Part shown: positions 49,137 through 56,845 of the stretch, in pieces
How positions within the stretch are numbered: position 1 is the stretch's first letter
Layout of the letters: each line of letters opens with the position of its first letter
NCBI GenBank assembly: GCA_964398365.1
Contig: CAYNMC010000016.1
Span: forward strand, 28,066 to 92,065
Source of the DNA: CAYNMC01 sp964398365
GTDB taxonomy: Bacteria > Patescibacteriota > Microgenomatia > UBA1400 > CAYNMC01
DNA length: 64,000 bases
Direction of reading: 5' to 3'
The notes under the pieces: generated by a model
Told to the model about the DNA's origin: nothing
Database searches by the model: none
What the model saw: only the letters and a program-made list of their open reading frames with translations
Program-made: the position numbers and the translations under genes

Positions 49137-49841
49137 TTATTTTGTGCGGAGTTTATAGCCTCGATTTCTTATAGATACAATCATTCTTTTAATTTCACTT
49201 CGAGTCATGCCCACACTTTCTAAAATTGGCACAATGTCCCGCCTTAAATACTGCACATTTCGTGCTATATCTTCGTTTGTAACTCCTGAGTGATAACAGT
49301 TCATTTTAAGCTCTCTTGCTATCTCGGTATATTCTACGATCCTTTTGGCACGCATCAAAAGTGCAAGGAATTTAATTTCTTCTTCGCTTGGAGAGGTATC
49401 TTTTGGCGGATTGTTTTTATATTGTAAAGTTCCCTTCGATAAGTTCAACTTGAGGTCTTTCCATTCCAGAATGTTTTCCTGCTCAACCATGTCTGGAAGT
49501 ATCTGCTTAAATTGCCTTTTTATTTTTTTGTAATAGTTGTAATACAGGTGGGTGACAGTAAAACTTATCCTTCCTGGAAAATCTTCGGGTTCAAAACTGA
49601 TTATGTCCTTTTTTTCAAGACCGCTTAGAATATCTGCTCTCTCTTGAAATATATATTGCTCATCAACATCTTCCCCAAATATCTTTTTGTATTCTTTCAG
49701 GTAGAGTTTAGTTGGTATTGATGGCAGATGGTAAACAGCATCGCTCTTGTTTGTAAGTTCTTCCAGTTCTTGAATCTCCTGCAGGACGAGCCAGGTTTTA
49801 GCTATAGCCTGGTGTTTTGCTATGTTTATATTTATCGTCAT
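49137..49841 (-). CDS. OmpR-type winged-helix regulator with unknown N-terminal domain
   Basis: 234 aa from the ATG at 49841 (an upstream in-frame start would add 14 residues). The N-terminal 130 residues are helical without a known motif. The C-terminal domain at about 135-234 fits the OmpR-PhoB winged helix: a short strand pair (LKLNLSKGTLQYKNN), PSEEEIKFLALLMR, VEYTEIARELKMN, and VQYLRRDIVPILESVG ending in the wing IRNRGYKL. No receiver domain is present. It is divergent from the MerR-type HTH gene and may be the element regulator. Confidence 0.65.
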   Translation of the reverse strand: MTININIAKHQAIAKTWLVLQEIQELEELTNKSDAVYHLPSIPTKLYLKEYKKIFGEDVDEQYIFQERADILSGLEKKDIISFEPEDFPGRISFTVTHLYYNYYKKIKRQFKQILPDMVEQENILEWKDLKLNLSKGTLQYKNNPPKDTSPSEEEIKFLALLMRAKRIVEYTEIARELKMNCYHSGVTNEDIARNVQYLRRDIVPILESVGMTRSEIKRMIVSIRNRGYKLRTK

Positions 49842-49904
49842 AGTTGCAATAAACTGTTGCTTATTGTAGTCTAATGTTAACAAATAGCGAGTCTGCTATC
49901 AATT

Positions 49905-50096
49905 ATGACTGACCAAACCGTTCCACAGCTTTTAACATTATCAGCGGCAAGTAAACTACTTAGTGTTCATCCCAACACTCTTCGTCAATGGGATAAAAAG
50001 GGGATTTTGCAGTCTATTCGTTTTGGTCAAAGAAAAGACCGTCGTTATAAAAAAGAAGATATTTTGAAACTTATGCACGGCAGAGATAAGCCGTAA
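49905..50096 (+). CDS. MerR-type HTH (excisionase-like) protein
   Basis: 63 aa. A single helix-turn-helix: LLTLSAASKLLSVHPNTLRQ, WDKKGILQSIRFGQRKDRRY, KKEDILKLM. This is the pattern of small MerR/excisionase-family DNA-binding proteins used as recombination directionality factors or regulators. It is divergent from the winged-helix gene, sharing a 63-nt promoter region. In an element with a serine integrase it is a candidate directionality factor or regulator. A structured RNA follows its stop. Confidence 0.75.
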   Translation: MTDQTVPQLLTLSAASKLLSVHPNTLRQWDKKGILQSIRFGQRKDRRYKKEDILKLMHGRDKP

Positions 50097-50145
50097 AATT
50101 TAACAATTTAACCGCCTAAACCCTAAAAGGGCATGGCAATTAAAA

Positions 50146-50250
50146 CCTTCGCAGATAAAAGCTCCTCGTCAGAGCATCTGCGAAGGTCATATCCCGAAAG
50201 GGGTATGGGTAGCCGAAAGGCTATCGCTGGCGGGGAGCTTTTTGTTTGGA
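50146..50250 (+). ncRNA. Structured RNA with competing long helices
   Basis: Helix 1 is 11 bp perfect (50146-50156 with 50176-50186), extended by GCTC/GAGC (50161-50164 with 50172-50175). Two 7-bp hairpins with GAAA tetraloops follow (50190-50206 and 50208-50225). The segment 50157-50172, inside the loop of helix 1, can pair over 16 bp (two G-U) with 50227-50242. A T-rich run (TTTTTGTTT) follows the latter. The 16-bp helix plus T-run looks like a terminator competing with helix 1, so the element may be a switch. It lies 50 nt after the HTH gene. Confidence 0.65.
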
Positions 50251-50299
50251 TTTGACTTTCTCCCCCAAGCGAAGTTAACATAGCCAACCCTATCAAGAT

Positions 50300-50953
50300 A
50301 TGACAATGAAGATGAAAAATAAGGTTCGTATTATCGCTCCGTTCTTGCTTGTTGCCCTCTTGCTGCTTGGTGTTGGCTTATATTGGTATAAATCGTTTCA
50401 GGATAGATTTGCAGCTCCTCGTAAAAACGCTCCTATTGTTCAGTTTAAGGTTAGCAAAGAAAACACTCTTTTGGCAGTAACAGGGAATCTTGCCTATTAT
50501 GGCTTGGTTAAAGACGAAGAAGCTCTCAAATACGCTCTTTTGCACACCAGGGACACTACTCCTGGAAATGAGAACTCTCTGAGAATTGGTCAAAACACAA
50601 TCAACACTGAAAGTATTTATGAAATCTCTCAAAGCATGTCTGCCTGGCAGATAGCTGATATTCTTCTTAACCAAGGCAAATCTTGTGGTAGTCGCTGTGA
50701 GAGCTTTGTTTTTAACCCAGAGCTTCTTCCTGGAGGAGATGTTGCTCCAGCATGGAAAGAGCAAATGCAAGCTAAGTATAGCTGGGTGAAAAACTATGAT
50801 GATTGCCTTAAAGCTATTGGACATGATGGTGGTCAAGTTACCAGTGAGGAGGCTTCCAGGCGCACTGGGCATCCCAGGGTTTGTAATACTGCCGATGGTC
50901 GTTATTTTGTTCAAGGAAAAGAGGGCTGGACTGATTATCCGCCTTATCCGTAA
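50300..50953 (+). CDS. Secreted/anchored protein with MltG-like LysM-type region
   Basis: 217 aa. TM helix at about 10-28, then PIVQFKVSKENTLLAVTGNL, and later TESIYEISQSMSAWQIADIL followed by LNQGKS. The latter resembles the YceG/MltG N-terminal LysM-like fold, without the lytic transglycosylase domain. The C-terminal part (GGQVTSEEASRRTGHPRVCN, then YFVQGKEGWTDYP) has no match. It is exported by its N-terminal anchor. The second secreted gene follows after 14 nt. Confidence 0.6.
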   Translation: MTMKMKNKVRIIAPFLLVALLLLGVGLYWYKSFQDRFAAPRKNAPIVQFKVSKENTLLAVTGNLAYYGLVKDEEALKYALLHTRDTTPGNENSLRIGQNTINTESIYEISQSMSAWQIADILLNQGKSCGSRCESFVFNPELLPGGDVAPAWKEQMQAKYSWVKNYDDCLKAIGHDGGQVTSEEASRRTGHPRVCNTADGRYFVQGKEGWTDYPPYP

Positions 50954-50967
50954 AGGGGGTGAGAAAT

Positions 50968-51681
50968 ATGAGGATTAAAATTATCATTGTTCTATTTATC
51001 CTGGTTGCCGCAGGAGTATTTGTTTTGCAAAAGCAAGGTATTAAAACCCCTCTTTTGACTACTAACAAGGTTGTTGATAATACTTCCGAGGATATGGCAG
51101 CAATCAGAGCTTTTATGGCGGAACCGAGCCTGGAGCTTGCGTTTGTTAACACCACTCTCCCGCAACCGTATTTTATGGTCGGTAGGGTTACCAAACTATC
51201 AGATGGAGAAAACATTGAGAAAGTTGATAATTGGGTGCGCCAGGTCAATGTTTATGATCAAAAAGGAGTCCTTAACGGACAGTGTGTCTCCTACGAATAT
51301 CATGTCGATACCAAAAGTCATATCGTTACTTCAGTCAGTATCCGAGGTTTGAGACCTAATGAAATTGACGCTCTGAAAAACGACGGTATTACCTGTGTTT
51401 CTGATTCTGGCAACTTGCCAAAAATTACTAAGGCTGAAGCAGAGACTATCGCTAAGGAGTATCTGAAGCGAGCAGTGCAAGATCTTGATAAGACATGGGG
51501 TCAATTTACATATTCGCTACATTCAAATGGTGAGTCACACCAATGGCTGTGGGAAGACAAGGGTTACAAATTGCCAGAAGGTTTAGAAGGCAGACCCTGG
51601 TCGCACCCGATTATCCGCATCTCTGTTAACGGCGATCATACAATCAACTACTGGAATACTGTGCCGTTGTTTGAAAATTGA
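50968..51681 (+). CDS. Secreted protein of unknown function
   Basis: 237 aa. The ATG at 50968 was chosen because a gggggt SD precedes it; a GTG at 50959 is the alternative. Signal-anchor at about 1-20. The middle has YFMVGRVTKLSDGENIEKVD and the end ITKAEAETIAKEYLKRAVQD, then a Trp-rich strand region (SHQWLWEDKGYKLPEGL). The later part resembles PepSY/YcdB-like folds but weakly. It is co-transcribed with the preceding secreted protein; both may act at the surface of cells carrying the element. Confidence 0.55.
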   Translation: MRIKIIIVLFILVAAGVFVLQKQGIKTPLLTTNKVVDNTSEDMAAIRAFMAEPSLELAFVNTTLPQPYFMVGRVTKLSDGENIEKVDNWVRQVNVYDQKGVLNGQCVSYEYHVDTKSHIVTSVSIRGLRPNEIDALKNDGITCVSDSGNLPKITKAEAETIAKEYLKRAVQDLDKTWGQFTYSLHSNGESHQWLWEDKGYKLPEGLEGRPWSHPIIRISVNGDHTINYWNTVPLFEN

Positions 51682-51685
51682 GGTA

Positions 51686-51784
51686 ATGACGGTCTATTGA
51701 GAGACCCTCTTCCGTCCCTCAATCCAGCAATTTTACTTGCCCGCCAGCGGGGAGGAGGGATTTTCTGGCGTCATAAACCAACTC
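51686..51784 (+). ncRNA. Candidate structured RNA 3' of the secreted-protein pair
   Basis: A closing stem ATGAC/GTCAT (51686-51690 with 51780-51784) encloses hairpin GGTCT/AGACC (51691-51706) and hairpin CGCCAG/CTGGCG (51732-51780). A competing 9-bp helix pairs CCCTCTTCC (51705-51713) with GGAGGAGGG (51741-51749). No T-run is present. It may be a folded 3' end or a regulatory RNA; evidence is pairing by eye only. Confidence 0.4.
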
Positions 51785-51897
51785 CAAACATAAACAAAAG
51801 AGGAAGAAATATCAAGTTGGATTTGACACTTCCTGGGCTGTACCCCGTATATTAAGAACATATTCTAAGATAAACTAATATTTAATAAAGGAGGAAT

Positions 51898-52152
51898 ATG
51901 TTCAAACGGATACCACTGGAAACTAAAAATGAAATAGTTGAAAAAGTTAAAAACGGGATGACGGTTAATGACGCTGCCAAACAATACGCAGTATCAACAA
52001 AAACAATCTATGCCTGGCTCTCAAGCCAGGCAAGACCAGAAATATCAATACTTGAATACAATCGGTTGAAAAAAGAGAATGAGGAATTAAAAAGAATAAT
52101 TGGGATTATCACTTTAGAGCTTGAGAGAGGGAAAAAAAATAGAAATCGTTAA
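51898..52152 (+). CDS. IS3-family OrfA (HTH protein)
   Basis: 84 aa. MFKRIPLETKNEIVEKVKNG, then MTVNDAAKQYAVSTKTIYAW gives the helix-turn-helix; the C-terminus is a leucine-zipper-like helix (LKKENEELKRIIGI). SD gaggaat lies before the ATG. It ends in a run of eight A residues (52132-52139) where IS3 members often shift frame to orfB. Confidence 0.88.
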   Translation: MFKRIPLETKNEIVEKVKNGMTVNDAAKQYAVSTKTIYAWLSSQARPEISILEYNRLKKENEELKRIIGIITLELERGKKNRNR

Positions 52153-52975
52153 AATATCAAACAATAAAAAACTGATTGCCAATTGTATGAATATTAACCA
52201 TAAAAACATCTATCATCAAAGCAAAATGACAGACCGGGATCTTTATGTCAAAAAGAAAATTGAGGAAAATCATATAACCAATCCTGCCTACGGACACAGA
52301 AGGCTGGCACTGGACCTGAAGATGAACAAAAAAAGAATCCTTAGAGTAATGCATGAATTTAACATTAAGCCTCCAAGGCTTTGGTACCAGAAGAAATATA
52401 TAACCCAGACGGATCCTTCCTTTCAGGATCAATACGCAAATCTTCTAAAAGATGCGGATCTTACAAAGTACAACATTGGTGATGTCTGGAGCAGTGATTT
52501 AACATACATTAAATATCAGGGTAAATTCATCTATTTAGCCATAATCCAGGATATAGTCTCAAAAGAAATAGTCGGGTTTAACCTTTCAAACCATCATGAC
52601 TCCGATCTGGTGTTAAAAACATTGAAAGAGGCTCTTTTGAAAGCAAAAAAGCCGCCATTGATATTCCACTCCGACCGCGGACGGGAGTATCTTTCCGAAA
52701 ACTGCATTATCTTCCTGGAAAGCTTAGAAGTTAAAATCTCAGTCAGTGATCCGGGGGCTCCCTGGCAAAACAGTTGGAGCGAGTCATTCTTTTCCAGGTT
52801 CAAGACGGAATCCGGGGATTTCAACAGATTTGATACTCTGGGAGAACTATTGGAATATATTTTCAGTTACTTAAGCTATTACAATAACGATAGGATACAG
52901 ATCAAGCTAAAAATGTCACCGGTTCAATTTAAGCTAAAATTCGTAGAAAGTGTTCTTGAGAAAAGGGGTACTTGA
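52121..52975 (+). CDS. IS3-family OrfB (DDE transposase)
   Basis: 284 aa from a TTG. The N-terminal HTH_21-type region (EENHITNPAYGHRRLALDL) is followed by the rve integrase core. The catalytic triad is intact: Asp in WSSDLTYIKY, Asp in FHSDRGREYL, Glu in NSWSESFFSRFK. The frame is +1 relative to orfA, not -1 as in most IS3 members, so it may be translated separately from the TTG or a later ATG. It overlaps orfA by 32 nt. Confidence 0.9.
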   Translation: MREGKKIEIVKISNNKKLIANCMNINHKNIYHQSKMTDRDLYVKKKIEENHITNPAYGHRRLALDLKMNKKRILRVMHEFNIKPPRLWYQKKYITQTDPSFQDQYANLLKDADLTKYNIGDVWSSDLTYIKYQGKFIYLAIIQDIVSKEIVGFNLSNHHDSDLVLKTLKEALLKAKKPPLIFHSDRGREYLSENCIIFLESLEVKISVSDPGAPWQNSWSESFFSRFKTESGDFNRFDTLGELLEYIFSYLSYYNNDRIQIKLKMSPVQFKLKFVESVLEKRGT

Positions 52976-52980
52976 CATCC

Positions 52981-53198
52981 TTTTAGCAGAGTTAAATTAC
53001 TTATTGGTTCTGACGCTCGAAATACACCTTTAAACGGGAAACTCTCCAGGCGAGCCCACATAAGTATGGAGGTTAAGGAGTTCTCCCAGAACTACTGCAG
53101 ATTCCCTCAACAAATCCCCAACAAGGCTTCTGAAGCTAATTTAAGGTAAACTTATGCCACTCCAGGCACGAAAGCCCCACATAAGTCAATGCAGGAGG
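52981..53198. repeat. Intergenic region with two related 30-40 nt repeats
   Basis: 218 nt between the IS and the operon end. CTCCAGGC...CCCACATAAGT...GGAGGT occurs at 53044-53073 and, with 10 extra nt, at 53160-53199. The second copy can also form a stem ACTTATG/CATAAGT (53150-53186). No ORF is convincing. These could be remnants of an inserted element or a terminator region for the 12-gene operon. Confidence 0.45.
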
Positions 53199-54206
53199 TC
53201 AGCGTGAATAAAAACCTCTTACTGCTGCAGTAAGTTCTCTTACATCCTGATTATCCAACCTAAAAAACGGTTTTCCTAAAACACTCTCTGGGATTCCCAT
53301 CTTCCCGATAACATCAAGCGCCTGAGATTGAGAAACAATCGTTCCCCCTCTGCTCCTGTCACTGTTACCAAAGACAGAGATGTCTCTCGAGCCGTTATAT
53401 TCACCCAGCAGTTGCCTAAGCTCCCTTTTGGCATTTGATCTATCTCGTCTATGCGATTCTCGTTTAGACAAATCACTACCTCCACCTCTTTGGCTGGCTT
53501 CAACCAATGCCTGTTTCATATCATTTACAACCAAACCATATCTCCCAGCTCTTCGGAATAAATAAGCGAACACATAATCGGCTGGATTAGCCTGAACTTC
53601 CCTCTTATCCTTTGGATCAAATTCCATGATGACAGCATCTGTTCTTGGCCGAGGAAAAAAGGCTTCTCTTGGCACTTGAGTAAGAACTCTAGAGTCAAAA
53701 AATGTCTGACCCAATAAGGACAGTTTCCCAAAACCCATACTAGCCTCTGATTCTTGAAATTCTCTTGCGACATTGTCGCCAAGCATTAAAACAGCATTAG
53801 TAATCGGCAAATCAATCAGCTTATACATAAAGGGTTCGGTAATATGAAACGGGAGATTAGCAATGATCTGAGCTTCTTCGTCTCTTCCAATCAGTGAACC
53901 AAACTGAACCCGCAAGGCATCACCAAATATAAATCTTATTCTGGAATTTCTCTTTTGGACATCTTCTAGAACAGGCTGGAACCTTTTATCAATTTCTATC
54001 CCAACAACTGATCCTGCCCGTTGAGCCAGAGCTTCTGTAACATGCCCTATTCCCGAACCAACTTCAATAACTTTTGACCCAACTATTACAGTTGTGGCAA
54101 GCTCACTAATAACTCTCTCGTCAACCAAAAAATGTTGCCCTAATCTCTCACTAAGATCGATACCTTCCGCTTCTAATTGTGATATAACTATTCTCTCTCT
54201 ACTCAT
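53199..54206 (-). CDS. KsgA/Erm-family rRNA adenine dimethyltransferase
   Basis: 335 aa. GQHFLVDERVI matches the GQNFLID start of KsgA. The SAM motif is VIEVGSGIGHVTEALA, then VGIEIDKRF, GDAL and the catalytic IANLPFHITEPF (NLPF in place of NLPY). The C-terminal domain is longer than in KsgA by about 60 residues (a basic SKRESHRRDRSNAKREL insert and a final VFGNSDRSRGG segment). It may be the housekeeping RsmA or an Erm-like self-protection enzyme for the product of the operon, of which it is the last gene. I cannot decide between these. Confidence 0.75.
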   Translation of the reverse strand: MSRERIVISQLEAEGIDLSERLGQHFLVDERVISELATTVIVGSKVIEVGSGIGHVTEALAQRAGSVVGIEIDKRFQPVLEDVQKRNSRIRFIFGDALRVQFGSLIGRDEEAQIIANLPFHITEPFMYKLIDLPITNAVLMLGDNVAREFQESEASMGFGKLSLLGQTFFDSRVLTQVPREAFFPRPRTDAVIMEFDPKDKREVQANPADYVFAYLFRRAGRYGLVVNDMKQALVEASQRGGGSDLSKRESHRRDRSNAKRELRQLLGEYNGSRDISVFGNSDRSRGGTIVSQSQALDVIGKMGIPESVLGKPFFRLDNQDVRELTAAVRGFYSR

Positions 54207-54224
54207 AAGCTGTGTATTTTAACA

Positions 54225-54944
54225 TTATCGGGGTGTAGGTTCAATTATGCCTGTCTTACACATAAACTGTAAAATTTGAGCAGTTGTATATCTAAAGTCT
54301 CCTGTATTATCGACGCAGAATAATTTGTCTTGCGGTATCTGCTCACTTTGTCTGATAATTTCTCTCTGTAAGAGGAGTAACCTATCGGTTGAATATCTTT
54401 CAATCAATTCTGTATTATCACCAAACATTTTTCTTCTGTTGCTTTCCAACTTGTGTGCATCGGAGGTCACAATAATTAATCGGCTATTGCCATTTAGATA
54501 GGGAATAACTATTGAAGGGGTTAACTGGACACCCTCAAACAACACATTTTGCGCTCCCTGAACTTCTAATTTTGGAATAATATTGCGCAGAAGTGAACAA
54601 ACTACTTCAGAATAGTTATTAAATCCCAAAATTAAACTTTGTGGGGAATAAGAGCCATCCCCGACAGCTACATAACCATCACAGGAGCCATAATTTACAA
54701 ACTGGTTCCTTTCGCTTTCGGGTTTGTGACTCTCTATCTCTTGAGCTACAAGCCTGATAATATCCATTGGTTGTAAGGTGCATCCCTCGATAGAGGAAAC
54801 AACAAGAGGCGCAATAGTAGACTTCCCAGACAAAGGAACTCCAGTGATAAAAATAAGTGTTCCTTGCTTAGTAAACCTGTATTCAGGGCTCCGAATTGCC
54901 TCTGGCTGGCTCAATCTCTCTATCTTATTCATACCAAACATCAT
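54225..54944 (-). CDS. P-loop kinase-like protein
   Basis: 239 aa. Walker A is ITGVPLSGKSTIAPLV (about 34-49); QPMDIIRLVAQEIE follows as in 2-phosphoglycerate-kinase-like and Zeta/AK-type small-molecule kinases. LFEGVQLTPSIVIPYL holds a likely Walker B region, and RRKMFGDNTELIERYSTDRL a lid-like helix. The substrate is unknown; in this operon it could phosphorylate a sugar, nucleoside or amine. It overlaps the SHMT-like gene by 20 nt; an aaggaagg SD precedes it. Confidence 0.65.
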   Translation of the reverse strand: MMFGMNKIERLSQPEAIRSPEYRFTKQGTLIFITGVPLSGKSTIAPLVVSSIEGCTLQPMDIIRLVAQEIESHKPESERNQFVNYGSCDGYVAVGDGSYSPQSLILGFNNYSEVVCSLLRNIIPKLEVQGAQNVLFEGVQLTPSIVIPYLNGNSRLIIVTSDAHKLESNRRKMFGDNTELIERYSTDRLLLLQREIIRQSEQIPQDKLFCVDNTGDFRYTTAQILQFMCKTGIIEPTPR

Positions 54945-56196
54945 CCTTCCTTTTAATTTTCAATAAATTTTTTAATCTGTTTTTTGACCTCTCTTGCAAA
55001 TCACTATCAGTCGGATTAGCCAAGTTTTGTAATATTATGTCTGCAATTAACCCCGTTTCCTCCTCAGAATAGCCTCTTGCCGTAATCCAGGAAGTTCCAA
55101 GCCTAATTCCACTGGCTATATACGGTTTTAGTGTCTCCCCAGGGACAACCTGACGGTTGGTAAGAATCCCCAAACCTTCCAACAACTCTTCCGCTTCTTT
55201 GCCAGTTAAGCCAAACACTCGGTAGGTATTTAGCACCATAAGATGGGTATCAGTTCCTCCAGTAATAACTAAACCTGTGTATTTATTGAATTTGCGTTCA
55301 AATACCTTAATGTTTTTGATTACACGATCAATATAATCATCAAACCAAGGGAAACTGCAATCAATTAGACATTGAGCCATTTGATAAATCCTTCTCAACG
55401 GAACGCTTGACTGAACCCCAGGGTGCACTGCTTTATCTATCTTCCGACTCAATTCCCTTTTGCACAATATTATTCCCCCATGAGGACCAAGCATTGTTTT
55501 ATCTAAAGTTAAAGTAACAACATCACAATAAGGAAACGGTCGGGGAAACCTATTAGCAATAACTAATCCTGCAGGATGAGACAAATCTGCCATCAAATAA
55601 GCTCCAACTTTTCTCGAAATTTTTGCTAACTTGTTAAACTCAATTATCCTAGGGTAAGAAGAAGCACCACACACAATTAATTTTGGCTTAAATTCTTTAG
55701 CTTTCCTTTCTATTTCCTCGTAATCAAGCCATCCCTCTTTATTGACAGAATAAAAATCAAAGTCATAAAAAATTCCAGAAAAATTCCTGCTCATGCCATG
55801 AGTTAGGTGACCACCAGCGTCAAATCGCATAGCCAAAGCTCTGTCTCCACAATCAAGAAATGCTTGATAAACCGCTTGATTAGCTTGGCTTACAGAATGG
55901 GGTTGAACATTAGCATGCTCGGCTTCAAAGAGCCTACATGCAGCTTCAACAGCAACCCTTTCAATACGATTAAATCCCTCAACACCAGCATAAGGTCTAT
56001 TTTCAAGCAATCCTTCCGCAATTGCATTATGCTTTAATGGAAGATTGTAAAAATACTTTAAAGGAGTAGGACTTGCAGGAGCTATTAGATTGATGGTTTC
56101 CAAATCATACCGATCCTGCATCTCAGCGGATTTAATCAAATCCTTTTGTAAATCCTGGAAATATTTAGTATTTTTTCTCATAATTACGAATAGCAT
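54925..56196 (-). CDS. Serine hydroxymethyltransferase-like PLP enzyme
   Basis: 423 aa. The SHMT plan is clear: NAIAEGLLENRPYAGVEGFN, ANVQPHSVSQANQAVYQ, MADLSHPAGLVIANRFP (Asp204 and His207 for PLP), and the PLP Lys233 in VVTLTLDKTMLGPHGGI. Two positions differ from housekeeping GlyA: the residue before the Lys is Asp, not His, and PHSG reads PHSV. SHMT-like threonine transaldolases exist in nucleoside antibiotic pathways, so the paralogue may condense a glycine or threonine unit onto an aldehyde. It could also be an ordinary GlyA supplying one-carbon units. Confidence 0.8.
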   Translation of the reverse strand: MLFVIMRKNTKYFQDLQKDLIKSAEMQDRYDLETINLIAPASPTPLKYFYNLPLKHNAIAEGLLENRPYAGVEGFNRIERVAVEAACRLFEAEHANVQPHSVSQANQAVYQAFLDCGDRALAMRFDAGGHLTHGMSRNFSGIFYDFDFYSVNKEGWLDYEEIERKAKEFKPKLIVCGASSYPRIIEFNKLAKISRKVGAYLMADLSHPAGLVIANRFPRPFPYCDVVTLTLDKTMLGPHGGIILCKRELSRKIDKAVHPGVQSSVPLRRIYQMAQCLIDCSFPWFDDYIDRVIKNIKVFERKFNKYTGLVITGGTDTHLMVLNTYRVFGLTGKEAEELLEGLGILTNRQVVPGETLKPYIASGIRLGTSWITARGYSEEETGLIADIILQNLANPTDSDLQERSKNRLKNLLKIKRKDDVWYE

Positions 56197-56845
56197 ATAA
56201 TCTACCCCATGTTATTTTATGAATCCTGTAATTACGAGGGTTGGGTGGTTCTATGTAGCTTTTCACTTTGTGACTTGTGACCTCAAAAACTGAATCACTA
56301 AAAAACGATGACATTTCCGTTTTTGTGAAAAAATACCTTTTGGGGTCATTTGCTGTATCTGACCTGTGGATATATTCTAATAATAAGATTCCACCCGGAG
56401 AAACAAACGATTTAATTTTATCAATAATTAATGACTTAGGATACTTTTCATTCTCCCTATAGTGAATCAATCCGCTACTAAAAACATCCGAATAAGTTTT
56501 CTTAACATCGTATCTCATAAAATCTTCATTCACAACTTCTACATATCTCTCCAATCTGTCTTTTTTGAGTCTATCTAATAACCCTTCCATAACCACAGTT
56601 TGATTAGCTATTCTAATTTTTCCTCCATAAATAGCTGTTTTATCTATATCTATAGCTAATACTTTAAAACCTCTTTTTGCTGCCGGCAAAACATAGGTTC
56701 CATCTGAACAACCAAGTATACACAATGTCTTTGGGAGTTTTTTCTTTTGCACCCTGTTTAAGAATTTAAAAAATCTTCCGGGTGGATAACCCCAAACACT
56801 CTTGCTTTTCAATCTCAAATTTTTACCATTCATCTTCATTATCAT
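56165..56845 (-). CDS. Class I SAM-dependent methyltransferase
   Basis: 226 aa. The SAM-binding motif is TLCILGCSDGTYVLPAAKRG, then VLAIDIDKTAIYGGKIR, then VVNEDFMRYDV, and the post-motif strand GGILLLEYIHRSD. Motif I reads GCSDG rather than GxGxG, a common variant. The C-terminus (EPPNPRNYRIHKITWGRLYA) suggests a small-molecule substrate. It overlaps the GT2 gene by 4 nt and the SHMT-like gene by 32 nt. The target within the pathway is not known. Confidence 0.78.
   Translation of the reverse strand: MIMKMNGKNLRLKSKSVWGYPPGRFFKFLNRVQKKKLPKTLCILGCSDGTYVLPAAKRGFKVLAIDIDKTAIYGGKIRIANQTVVMEGLLDRLKKDRLERYVEVVNEDFMRYDVKKTYSDVFSSGLIHYRENEKYPKSLIIDKIKSFVSPGGILLLEYIHRSDTANDPKRYFFTKTEMSSFFSDSVFEVTSHKVKSYIEPPNPRNYRIHKITWGRLYAIRNYEKKY

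Larger units (their letters stand above)
44848..51681. mobile_element. Integrated element at tRNA-Gln; right border unknown
   Basis: The region from the tRNA 3' end holds a large serine recombinase, regulators (HTH, winged helix), an SpoVG-like protein, a recombinase-like domain and many small orphan genes, and shares operator-like motifs. It contrasts with the housekeeping genes to the left. I found no second copy of the tRNA 3' end in the window, so the right end given here is only the last gene before the IS. The element could extend to the preQ0 operon or beyond. Confidence 0.55.
51834..52977 (+). mobile_element. IS3-family insertion sequence
   Basis: 1144 bp. Left end TGGGCTGTACCCC (51834-51846), right end in reverse complement TGTCAAGTACCCC (52965-52977), so termini are TG...CA with shared GTACCCC. 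A 3-bp direct repeat TCC flanks it (51831-51833 and 52978-52980), as expected for the family. Two overlapping ORFs encode the HTH and DDE parts. Both look intact, so the copy may be active. Confidence 0.85.

Noticed and set aside
50146..50250. HDV-like ribozyme
   Set aside because: The helix order is partly similar, but the first helix is too long, P3 is absent and no catalytic C context is visible.
50378..51248. Minus-strand ORFs of 136-178 codons across the two secreted-protein genes
   Set aside because: The plus-strand frames have signal anchors, SD sequence and tight spacing, while the minus-strand frames show no domain.
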